NCBI RefSeq assembly: GCF_013155385.1
Contig: NZ_JABJUQ010000007.1
Location: 125,001-189,000 of the forward strand
Length of the DNA stretch: 64,000 nt
DNA from: Bacillus sp. WMMC1349
GTDB taxonomy: Bacteria; Bacillota; Bacilli; Bacillales; Bacillaceae
Direction: 5' to 3'
Shown: piece by piece, positions 44,023 to 52,144 of the stretch
Layout of the letters: every line of letters begins with the position of its first letter
How positions within the stretch are numbered: the first letter of the stretch is position 1
Made by a program: the position numbers and the translations under genes
The notes under the pieces: generated by a model
Database searches by the model: none
What the model saw: only the letters and a program-made list of their open reading frames with translations
Told to the model about the DNA's origin: nothing

Positions 44023-44613
44023 ATGAACAAACAATCAGATCGTCTTATTCTTTTAGTTCATGAGATTTATGGAATAAACCAACACATGATCGATGTCAGC
44101 CGATTGTTATCAGAACAAGGGTTTGATCTTATATGTCCGAATCTGCTGGAACGAAAGACACCTTTTGACTATACTCAAGAGGAAATAGCCTACGATCATT
44201 TTATGAAAAACATCGGTTTTGCTCATGCTGCTGACAAAATAAAAAGGCTGCTAGTCGACATTCAGGACAAATATAAAAGTATTTATATTGTAGGATTTAG
44301 TGTGGGAGCAACTGTGGCTTGGTTGTGCAGTGAGGAAAAAGGTCTCAATGGAATTATTGGATACTATGGTTCGAGAATTAGGGATTATCTAGAGATCAAA
44401 CCTTCCTGTCCAACACTGCTATTCTTTCCTGAAGAAGAACAATCGTTTCATGTAAATGACATCATTTCAAGGTTAGATCATCATATCATGGTCCACCAGT
44501 TTAGCGGATTACATGGATTTAGTGATCCCTATTCTTCAAGATATAATGAAAACTCAGCTCAAAAAGCGTTTACAGAAGTCGTGAATTTTTTAAAAAAACA
44601 TCATAACAGATGA
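44023..44613 (+). CDS. dienelactone-hydrolase-family protein
   Basis: About 196 aa with an alpha/beta-hydrolase core: ILLVHEIYGINQHMID, CPNLLERKTPFDY, nucleophile GFSVGATVAW (Ser where dienelactone hydrolases usually have Cys), and catalytic His in FSGLHGFSDPY. The true activity is unknown. ATG 44023 is preferred over TTG 44014; the AAAGGGT site is 13 or 4 nt away, so the start is not certain. It ends in a terminator that separates it from the spa genes. Confidence 0.75.
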   Translation: MNKQSDRLILLVHEIYGINQHMIDVSRLLSEQGFDLICPNLLERKTPFDYTQEEIAYDHFMKNIGFAHAADKIKRLLVDIQDKYKSIYIVGFSVGATVAWLCSEEKGLNGIIGYYGSRIRDYLEIKPSCPTLLFFPEEEQSFHVNDIISRLDHHIMVHQFSGLHGFSDPYSSRYNENSAQKAFTEVVNFLKKHHNR

Positions 44614-44650
44614 TTGATCAGGATGAATTGATCAATCATCTGTTTTTTTA
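44611..44650 (+). terminator. terminator before the spa operon
   Basis: GATGATTGATCA pairs with TGATCAATCATC and is followed by TGTTTTTTT. It ends the hydrolase transcript, so spaFEGRK needs its own promoter. Confidence 0.85.
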
Positions 44651-44658
44651 TTGAAATA

Positions 44659-44674
44659 TTGATAGAGTCTTGAT
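44659..44674 (+). promoter_or_regulatory. SpaR box (TTGAT-N6-TTGAT) before spaF
   Basis: TTGAT at 44659-44663 and again at 44670-44674, exactly 6 nt apart. Direct TTGAT repeats with this spacing are the binding site of the subtilin response regulator SpaR. It lies about 40 nt before the spaF start, where a promoter is expected; the -10 element may be TAAACT (44685-44690). Confidence 0.75.
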
Positions 44675-44711
44675 TTTTCATTGTTAAACTTGTTTATAAA
44701 GAAGGAGTGAT

Positions 44712-45428
44712 ATGCCTATGAATGACGATTATATTTTACAAACCAAGTTTTTAACTAAGCAATACAGAAAATCTACCATTTTAAACAATGTATCAATCAA
44801 TGTAAGGAAGAACACGGTTTACGGTCTTTTAGGACCAAATGGGGCGGGAAAGTCAACGACACTAAAGATAATATGCGGCCTTCTCAAACAAACAGCAGGA
44901 GAAGTCATTTTTAATGGAAACCCATGGACCAGAAAGGATTTAATTCATATCGGTTCTTTAATTGAGCATGCACCGCTTTACGGGAATTTAACTGCTGAAG
45001 AAAATTTGGAGGTGATGAATACGGTTCTTGGATTACCAAAAGAGCGAATTCAAGAAGTTCTTCAAGTTGTGGGGCTGACAGACACAGGAAGTAAAAAAGT
45101 CATGAACTTTTCGATGGGAATGAAACAGCGTCTTGGTATTGCGCTCGCTATCTTAAATCGTCCGAAGCTATTGATCTTGGATGAACCTACGAATGGGCTA
45201 GACCCTATTGGGATTCTAGAATTAAGAAAACTAATTGCTTCATTTCCGAAGCAGGGAATGACCGTTCTTTTGTCCAGTCATTTGTTATCTGAAGTTGAAC
45301 ATGTAGCTGATGATATTGGTATTATTAGTCATGGAATACTTGGTTATGAAGGAAAATACCATACATCCGATAATACTAACTTAGAAAGCCTTTTTACAGA
45401 TATTGTCCGAAGGCATAGAGCCTATTAG
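44712..45428 (+). CDS. spaF: lantibiotic-immunity ABC transporter, ATP-binding subunit (SpaF-like)
   Basis: The 238-aa ATPase has Walker A GPNGAGKST, Q-loop SLIEHAPLYGNLTAEEN with the Glu (E-loop) that marks lantibiotic-immunity (LanF) ATPases, signature FSMGMKQRLGIALA, Walker B LLILDEPTNGLDP and switch His in LLSSHLLSE. With SpaE and SpaG it would expel the lantibiotic from the membrane and protect the cell. It is the first gene of spaFEGRK and lies behind a SpaR box. AAGGAG before the start; ATG 44718 is an alternative. Confidence 0.87.
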   Translation: MPMNDDYILQTKFLTKQYRKSTILNNVSINVRKNTVYGLLGPNGAGKSTTLKIICGLLKQTAGEVIFNGNPWTRKDLIHIGSLIEHAPLYGNLTAEENLEVMNTVLGLPKERIQEVLQVVGLTDTGSKKVMNFSMGMKQRLGIALAILNRPKLLILDEPTNGLDPIGILELRKLIASFPKQGMTVLLSSHLLSEVEHVADDIGIISHGILGYEGKYHTSDNTNLESLFTDIVRRHRAY

Positions 45429-45440
45429 GAGGTTTTCCGT

Positions 45441-46199
45441 ATGTACTGTTATTTGAAATCAGAAATCATAAAAACAAAAAGAACAATGATTAGAAAATTG
45501 TTGCTGGTGATTCCCTTAATATGTGCGCTTCTTGCACTAGGTTTTAATTTTCTGGGCGGTCCAGAGATCGTAAGGCTGAGTGCAGAAACGATCATTAATC
45601 ATTGGGGAATATTATGGCTATCCGTTTTTATAGCCCTATCCACCGGACTTTTAAATAACCTCGAAAAAAGAGCAACGAATTTTAAGATGATTATGGGTTT
45701 ACCAATCAATCTACCAAAAAAAGAAATGAGCAGGATTTTATTTATATCTGTTTTAGTAGGATTAGGTTCTCTTCTGTTAATCATTTTTATCATCCTGACA
45801 AGTTTGCTAGTTAAAACAAGTCCATACTTGGTTTCACTTTCTTCTTGTATTTTAGCGGTGATTTTGATGTTTATTACTTCACTATGGCAGATCCCGTTTT
45901 GTTTGTGGCTTTCTAGAAAAACGAATCTATTTGTCATTTTACTGTTAAATAGCATGTTGAATTTAAATTTAGGTACATTGTTTGCTCCTGAAAAAAATTG
46001 GTGGTTTTTTCCATACAGCTGGCATTTAAGAGTGCAAATGACTTTAACAAAACTACATTCAAATGGTATCCCATTACCGAAGAACGATGAGCTCCTGAAC
46101 ACTTCGGTTATCCCATATGCTCTTGTTTTCAGTTCCATACTTTTTTTCATACTAACTTTTGTTAGTGTTAGGTCGTTTAATAAGCTTGAGGTGAAATAA
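45441..46199 (+). CDS. spaE: lantibiotic-immunity ABC permease (SpaE/MutE family)
   Basis: A 252-aa permease with six helices (LLLVIPLICALLALGFNF; WGILWLSVFIALSTGLL; ILFISVLVGLGSLLLIIF; LSSCILAVILMFITSLW; FVILLLNSMLNLNLGTLF; VIPYALVFSSILFFILTF). Typical LanE features are LLNNLEKRATNFKMIMGLPI and the periplasmic FAPEKNWWFFPYSWHLR. It forms the channel with SpaG. It is 12 nt behind spaF with AGGAGG before the ATG. Confidence 0.84.
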   Translation: MYCYLKSEIIKTKRTMIRKLLLVIPLICALLALGFNFLGGPEIVRLSAETIINHWGILWLSVFIALSTGLLNNLEKRATNFKMIMGLPINLPKKEMSRILFISVLVGLGSLLLIIFIILTSLLVKTSPYLVSLSSCILAVILMFITSLWQIPFCLWLSRKTNLFVILLLNSMLNLNLGTLFAPEKNWWFFPYSWHLRVQMTLTKLHSNGIPLPKNDELLNTSVIPYALVFSSILFFILTFVSVRSFNKLEVK

Positions 46200-46201
46200 T
46201 C

Positions 46202-46957
46202 ATGCAGTTTTATAGATGTTTACTGGGTGAATGTAATAAAAAAAAACACAGTATTTTTTTATTATTACATTTAAGTATTCCGGTCGTTTTACCTAGCATT
46301 TTGGTGTTGTACTTCTTATTCAGGCAAGTATCTATAGGTGCTGAAGCGAGTAATCTTATTTTTTTCGAGTTAATTGGAATCGGCACACCGGTCATCATTT
46401 CGATTATTTGTGGGTTGGTGGCCGATTCTGAACATGAAGCAGGTCACTTCCAAAATATACTTGGATTGATTCGGAGCAGAACCGTTGCATTTATCAGTCA
46501 AACATGTGTGATGGTCATTTCTTATTCTGCTGCCCTGTTTTTAACAATATTCGTCTACACCTTGACTCTAAAATATTTAGCCGGAGTTGATGATGTTAAT
46601 TTTACCCACTATTATTTATTAGGTATAATTTTCTCAGGAACTTCCATCTTTCAATATTTCTTCTATCAAGTCGTTGGTTATAAGTACGGGATAGGAATGT
46701 GCAGTATATGCGGGTTTGGTGGACTAATCATGACTGCTCTTTGCTTGACCAAACTGGGAGATAAAATCTGGTGGCTCTTGCCTTGGGCTTGGCCAAACCG
46801 ATTTAGCGAGTATTATTTAAAAATCACGGATGAAAAACTGCTTAGTAATGCTGAGTTTGTCATGGGAACTTATTCTTTTTTAATGATGACAACAGGAATG
46901 ATTGTTCTAAGTATTGTTTGGATTAATAGGTGGTCTGGGAGGAAAACGCACGGTTAA
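46202..46957 (+). CDS. spaG: lantibiotic-immunity ABC permease (SpaG/MutG family)
   Basis: A 251-aa, six-helix permease with the LanG pattern: HLSIPVVLPSILVLYFLF, DSEHEAGHFQNILGLIRSRT, LLGIIFSGTSIFQYFFYQ, and GDKIWWLLPWAWPNRFSEYY. It begins 2 nt after the spaE stop, so the two permeases are translationally coupled. Together with SpaF it forms the LanFEG self-protection pump. Confidence 0.84.
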   Translation: MQFYRCLLGECNKKKHSIFLLLHLSIPVVLPSILVLYFLFRQVSIGAEASNLIFFELIGIGTPVIISIICGLVADSEHEAGHFQNILGLIRSRTVAFISQTCVMVISYSAALFLTIFVYTLTLKYLAGVDDVNFTHYYLLGIIFSGTSIFQYFFYQVVGYKYGIGMCSICGFGGLIMTALCLTKLGDKIWWLLPWAWPNRFSEYYLKITDEKLLSNAEFVMGTYSFLMMTTGMIVLSIVWINRWSGRKTHG

Positions 46958-46970
46958 AGGGTGATTTAGT

Positions 46971-47639
46971 ATGGCGAAAATTTTGGCAGTTGATGATGAT
47001 GCCGCAATTCTAAGGCTGGTAAAAAAAATGCTGGAATTAAAAAAACATGATGTGTCAACTCTACAAACTATAAAAGATATGAAAATAGAGGAACTAAATA
47101 AATATCATCTCATTCTATTAGATATTATGATGCCTGATGAAGATGGCTTTAACATTTGTCAGAAGCTGAGATCTTTAATTGATATTCCGATTATCTTTAT
47201 GACAGCTAAAAGTGATGAAGCTTCAATTATTAAAGGCTTATCAATTGGCGGTGATGATTATATTGTGAAGCCGTTTAGCATTCATGAGGTGAATGCGCGA
47301 ATTGAAGCCTATTTAAGGCGGGAGGCTAGACCGAAAAGAAGGACGAAAAACGTGATGATTAATGGTGATATCCTCATTGATTTAGAAGCAAAAAAAGTGG
47401 TGATCCAAGGGGATGAAGTAAGTTTTACAAAGACACAGTACAAAATCTGCGAACTGCTTGCTTTACATAAAGGGAAAATTTTCTCAAAAGAGCAAATTTA
47501 TGAGGCTGTCTATTCAATTGAAAGCAATTCGCAAATCTCAACGATTATTGAACACATTAGGGTGATTAGAAAGAAAATGGCTCAATTTAACGTAAACCCC
47601 ATTCATACAGTCTGGGGTGTAGGATATATATGGGAATGA
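46971..47639 (+). CDS. spaR: response regulator SpaR-like (OmpR family)
   Basis: The 222-aa regulator has a receiver domain (acidic pocket VDDDAA; phospho-Asp in LLDIMMPDEDG; Lys in GGDDYIVKPF) and a C-terminal winged HTH (VIQGDEVSFTKTQYKICELL, FSKEQIYEAVYSIES, VRVIRKK-like RVIRKKM). It is the partner of the kinase that overlaps its end. SpaR binds TTGAT repeats; one such box lies before spaF, so the operon likely controls its own immunity genes. Confidence 0.88.
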   Translation: MAKILAVDDDAAILRLVKKMLELKKHDVSTLQTIKDMKIEELNKYHLILLDIMMPDEDGFNICQKLRSLIDIPIIFMTAKSDEASIIKGLSIGGDDYIVKPFSIHEVNARIEAYLRREARPKRRTKNVMINGDILIDLEAKKVVIQGDEVSFTKTQYKICELLALHKGKIFSKEQIYEAVYSIESNSQISTIIEHIRVIRKKMAQFNVNPIHTVWGVGYIWE

Positions 47640-48976
47640 AGAATACATTAGCGTTTTATTTCCTTAAATGGGTAATAAAGTTGGGGTTTGTTGGTTTTAT
47701 CATACTGATTTTAAATATTGGGTTGGTGGAATGGGGAATCAATCATCATCTTTTCCTTCCAGCCAACGCACCGATAAAAAAAGCGGAAAAAATCAAGACC
47801 AAAGTTGAAAAAGCTAATCATATTAATGTTGATATCATTCCTCCTGAACTGGATTATGCCATTTTTAATAAGCATACAAACAAAATCGTCAAGAGTAATA
47901 TGAATTCAAGAATGAACAGGAAAGCAAAAGAAGCTTTGCAACATCCTGACAACAATAAAATGAGTTCTTTTATAAGATATGACAGTCAATATGAAACGAT
48001 CTTAGTTTATTACAACTTAAATATTCAGTTTGCAGATGGTGAATTAAGAAAGGTTTTCCCTAACCCTGGCGTTTGGATAGCAGCTATTTCAATTTTCATC
48101 TATTGTGTTTATTTAATCTGGAATATTAGAAACTTCTCCAGAGTGATTATGAAAGAAAATCAAAAGCTGATTAAAGTTGCCCGTAAAATCAAAGAAAGAG
48201 ATTTAAGTATCACATTTCCGCAAGTCCGATTTTATGAGTATAAAGATGTAATGGGGGCATTGGAGAGTCTTTCGGAAGCACTAATCAATTCGATCCAAAA
48301 AGAAATCGAGATGACTAACTCAAAATCTGAACAAATTAGCTATTTGGTCCACGATTTAAAAATTCCGCTGACTGTGATAAAAGGGAATGTCGAACTTTTA
48401 GAAGTCATGGCAACCGATGATATGAAGGAAAACTTTAGCGACATTATGAATTCTATACAGCAGATTGAAGGGTATATTCAGGAAGTTATCGATATCAATC
48501 TGGACAACAAACAAGACAATACGAATATGGAAGAAGTAGCTGTAACCGATTTCTTGTGCAAGCTGGAAGTCGAAGTTAAAAGCTTGGGTAATAATATCAT
48601 TGTTGAAGATTGGACACATAAAGAGGCTAGCCTTTATATAGACGTAATCCTCCTTATTCGAGCAATAAATAATATTGTATTAAACGGAATAGAAAGAACG
48701 GCACCGGATGAAAAAGTGCAAATGATTTTCAAGCAGGATAAAGACTATATTCAATTTGTTATCATCGATCAAGGACCCGGTTTTTCGGAAGAAGCTCTAA
48801 AAAAGGGAACTGAACTTTTCTATACCGAAAATATAGGGCGGACCAATAATAGTCATTTTGGATTAGGATTAACATTTACAGAAAAGGTGATCAAACAACA
48901 TAACGGAAGGATGACACTTAGAAATAATGCTACTCACTCTGGTGAGGTGCTTGTAGAACTCCCTATTAATATATGA
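47630..48976 (+). CDS. spaK: sensor histidine kinase SpaK-like
   Basis: The 448-aa kinase has two membrane helices (LGFVGFIILILNIGLV; WIAAISIFIYCVYLIWNI) enclosing an extracellular loop of about 110 residues (residues about 38-150) with few negative charges, as in the subtilin and nisin sensors. The dimerisation box is YLVHDLKIPLTVIKGN with the phospho-His, and the ATPase boxes are NIVLNGIE, IDQGPGF and FGLGLTF. The start overlaps the end of spaR. It would sense the mature lantibiotic outside the cell. Confidence 0.87.
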   Translation: MGMKNTLAFYFLKWVIKLGFVGFIILILNIGLVEWGINHHLFLPANAPIKKAEKIKTKVEKANHINVDIIPPELDYAIFNKHTNKIVKSNMNSRMNRKAKEALQHPDNNKMSSFIRYDSQYETILVYYNLNIQFADGELRKVFPNPGVWIAAISIFIYCVYLIWNIRNFSRVIMKENQKLIKVARKIKERDLSITFPQVRFYEYKDVMGALESLSEALINSIQKEIEMTNSKSEQISYLVHDLKIPLTVIKGNVELLEVMATDDMKENFSDIMNSIQQIEGYIQEVIDINLDNKQDNTNMEEVAVTDFLCKLEVEVKSLGNNIIVEDWTHKEASLYIDVILLIRAINNIVLNGIERTAPDEKVQMIFKQDKDYIQFVIIDQGPGFSEEALKKGTELFYTENIGRTNNSHFGLGLTFTEKVIKQHNGRMTLRNNATHSGEVLVELPINI

Positions 48977-49064
48977 TTTGTAACCACAATGTGCTAAAAT
49001 AGGGCTTAGTTTTTTCCTTTTAAGGTATAATAAGGATTTATGAATGATTATAAGGAGACAAGTC

Positions 49065-50263
49065 ATGCGTGTTTTCTATCTTTTTTCAAGCCTTCGCGGT
49101 TTAGCTATGGGTCTTTTTTTACCTATCTGGATATTGTATCTTGCTGCCTGCGGATTTGATTTACTCACTATCGGTATACTAGGTACTGTTTTTGAAGTAG
49201 CCAAGTTCATTTTTGAAATTCCTTCGGGAACGTTTGCTGATCGGTTTGGTGTCAAGCTGTCTATCACAGGATCTTTGTTGTTTTCAGCCTTAACATGGGC
49301 TTTGTTTCCTCTCTCAGAAACTTTTATCCTTTGTCTCATTGCAATGGTTACATGGGCACTTTCAGATGCACTCATTTCAGGTTCATTTCAAACTTGGATG
49401 AGCCGGGAAACGGGTACAGAACAGTTTGGCAAGGAAATGATGAAAAATACACAAGTGATGATCATTTTCACAACGATCTCAAGTATTGCCAGTGGGTTTT
49501 TATATAGTGCAAATCAGATAATGCCGTTTATTCTCACAGCTTTAGTTTACGCTTTTTGGTATTTGTGGAGTTTGTTTTATATAAAAGTTCCGGAAGTCAA
49601 AGAAATTGAATCTCAGGATTCTCAAGAAACTTTTTTCCGAATATTGACTCGAAGTCTAGCACTTTTTTTAAATAAACGAAAGGTCATGCTAATCGTGATT
49701 GCTGGCTTTTTTTCGGCACTAACTTATAAATACAATTGCCCGCTATTGGCAACCCTATCTAGAGACGATAGGTTTTAGTCCGAAAACATTAGGGCTTGTC
49801 ATGGCGTTTGCAGGGTTATGCACGTTTATTTTATTAACGCTCATGATGAAAGTGGAGCAAATGATTGACAGAAAGTCAATAACAGTCCTCACGATCATCG
49901 AAACGAGCGGTATGATTCTAGCAGGATTATTAGCCATTGGTGTTAAACCGATTTGCATCAACCTCTATTTTATTAGCTATAGAAGATGTACGAGAACCGG
50001 TTGTTTATCATTATTTAAATAAATTTTTCCCTGAGCAATATAAAGCAACATTATTTCCAATCTATTCAGGTGTGGGGGCTGCGGGAGAAATTTTGTCTGG
50101 AGTCATTTTTGGAGTTATTGCTGTTAAATTCGGTCTGGCTGCTACGTTTATTGTCGCAGCAATCTGTTTGCTTCCGTGTATCATCATGTATATCGCCGTA
50201 CCACGTATGAAAGAACAGGAAGCTGTCCAATTAGATTCTGTTCAAATCGAGGAGAACAAGTGA
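49065..50263 (+). pseudogene. MFS transporter, frameshifted
   Basis: The frame from ATG 49065 (behind AAGGAGAC) runs through six helices with the MFS motif GTFADRFGVKLSITGS and ends early at 49776-49778. The coding continues in other frames: GLVMAFAGLCTFILLTLMM (from about 49790) and FASTSILLAIEDVREPVVYHYLNKFFPEQYKATLFPIYSG to 50263. At least two shifts (near 49770 and 49960) break the gene. In sum about 400 residues of a 12-helix transporter are present, so the damage is recent. Confidence 0.75.
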
Positions 50264-50269
50264 TGAGTT

Positions 50270-50395
50270 TTCAACATAAATCAGAGGGAATTGCGAGACC
50301 CCGCAGGAGAGCTACGAGGAGGCTCGCGGATCGCCCGCCGGAAAGCGAGCAAATTCCCCAATTTTTATTCATTCACACTACTTTCAGGACACCCT
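50270..50395. repeat. GC-rich intergenic repeat, copy C
   Basis: CAACATAAATCAGAGGGAATT, GCGAGACCCCGCAGGAGAGC, GGCTCGCGGATCGCCCGCC and GGAAAGCGAGCAAATTCCCC, TTTTTATTCAT. It lies between the broken MFS gene and the convergent ABC genes. Its flanks match copy A almost base for base. Confidence 0.78.
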
Positions 50396-50404
50396 CTTTT
50401 TAGG

Positions 50405-52144
50405 TTATTTCAATTGCCAATCACTAGCTTTATTTTGTAGGTGCCAAAGCTTAGCATAAAGCCCCTTTTGCGCTAACAGTGCTCCATGAGTCCCTTTTTC
50501 AAGGATACTCCCATTATCGATTACAATGATTTGATGCGCATTTCGAATGGTGTGTAAACGATGTGCAATCATAACGACGGTTTTGTTTTCGATCAGCCGA
50601 TTTAATGCGTTCTGAACAGTCGCTTCATTTTCAGGGTCTAGAGAAGCAGTTGCTTCATCAAGAAGAATTATATCGGCATCCTTTAATAATGCTCTAGCAA
50701 TTGAAAGGCGTTGTTTTTCTCCTCCTGATAATGTAGAGCCGCCTTCCCCAACTAAAGTATCGTAGCCGTGTGGAAGTGCTGTAATAAATTCATGACAATT
50801 TGCTTTTTTAGCAGCTTCAATAATTTCTTCACGGCTAGCATGTGGTTTCCCTACTTTAATATTGTTATAGATCGTATCTTTAAACAGGTATACTTCTTGA
50901 AAAACCATGGAAATATGAGATAGCAAGTTTTCAGGGTTAACATCAACTAGTGCTTTGTTTCCTGTGCGAATAACACCAGAATCTACGTCCCAAAAACGTG
51001 CAATCAATTTGGTAATGGTACTTTTCCCGCTTCCAGAAGGACCAACTAAAGCGGTGATTTGTTTAGCTGGGATATTAAACGAAACATTTTTGATGACCGG
51101 TTGGTCAGGTTTATAAGAAAAAGTAACGTTTTCAAAGCTAATATTGTCAAGTTTTTTAATAGTATCTTTCCCCTTTTGGGGTTTTTCTTTGCGCAATTCC
51201 ATGATTCGTTTGGCACTAAAGGAACCATAACGAATTTCTGCATAATTTATTAGAGTAACAGTCATTGGTTCAAACACTCTTAAACCAACTAATAAAAACA
51301 TTAGAAAAATGGGTAAGGTTAATTGGCCGTCAATGATTAGATAGGTTCCTGTAAAGATCATGAAAGTCATGCCAGATCTGATTAGAATAATCGCTATCAT
51401 CATGATTGGACCGATTAATGTCTCCAGTCGTATGGATTCCCGCATTAAGTCGTCAAATGCTTCCCGCAACCTCTGAAACCGCTCACCACCTAATTGGTGT
51501 GCTTTAATTTCACGAATTCCGCTAATATATTCCTGCAGCATACTTCCAGCTCTATTTCTTGCAAATACTTGTTTCTTATTGAGAGACTCCTGAAAACGAT
51601 TTGTTGCCCAAAGTACTAAACAAGCAACTGGTAAAGCAATAAACATTGCAAGTGCCATTTTCCAATTTACAAAAGCTAAGCCGATGAAAGCTAAAATTGG
51701 AAATAGCAACCCGCTAACGAATTGAGGAACATTGTGTGAAATTGCCTTTTCCACTTCAGCAAAATCATTGATCATCATATTCGTAATGTCAGCTGGATTT
51801 TTAGAATTGATATAACCTAATGGAAGTGTTCTCAAGTGTTCAGCTAGTTCAATACGTCCAGCTGCCGACATTTTATAGGAAGATACGAAACTACAATTAT
51901 ATGACAATAGGGAAACGGCATATTGAATGAGCAACCAGCCGATTAAAATTGCAGTCACCGTCCATAATCGATTTATATCTAATGCTGACACTTTTTTTGT
52001 ATAAAATTCGAAGATTGTATTAAATACATCTACTATTAAAATAGCGGGCAACATTTTGACTAATCCATCAAGTAAAGCTGCTCCAATCGAAGGGAGCAAG
52101 GATTTCGGATTTCCACTGCTAATATTGTAAAAATAGCTGATCAT
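50405..52144 (-). CDS. ABC transporter, fused permease/ATPase (YbtQ/IrtB-like)
   Basis: The 579-aa half transporter has an exporter-fold membrane domain (residues about 15-300, six helices) and an ATPase domain: Walker A GPSGSGKST, signature LSGGEKQRLSIARAL, Walker B IILLDEATASLDPENE, switch His in IAHRLHTI. It pairs with the neighbouring 52141-53952 protein, whose stop overlaps its start (ATGA), as a heterodimer. Exporter-fold pairs of this kind import iron-siderophores (YbtPQ, IrtAB). The iron context (Fur boxes, AraC regulator) supports this role. Confidence 0.82.
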   Translation of the reverse strand: MISYFYNISSGNPKSLLPSIGAALLDGLVKMLPAILIVDVFNTIFEFYTKKVSALDINRLWTVTAILIGWLLIQYAVSLLSYNCSFVSSYKMSAAGRIELAEHLRTLPLGYINSKNPADITNMMINDFAEVEKAISHNVPQFVSGLLFPILAFIGLAFVNWKMALAMFIALPVACLVLWATNRFQESLNKKQVFARNRAGSMLQEYISGIREIKAHQLGGERFQRLREAFDDLMRESIRLETLIGPIMMIAIILIRSGMTFMIFTGTYLIIDGQLTLPIFLMFLLVGLRVFEPMTVTLINYAEIRYGSFSAKRIMELRKEKPQKGKDTIKKLDNISFENVTFSYKPDQPVIKNVSFNIPAKQITALVGPSGSGKSTITKLIARFWDVDSGVIRTGNKALVDVNPENLLSHISMVFQEVYLFKDTIYNNIKVGKPHASREEIIEAAKKANCHEFITALPHGYDTLVGEGGSTLSGGEKQRLSIARALLKDADIILLDEATASLDPENEATVQNALNRLIENKTVVMIAHRLHTIRNAHQIIVIDNGSILEKGTHGALLAQKGLYAKLWHLQNKASDWQLK

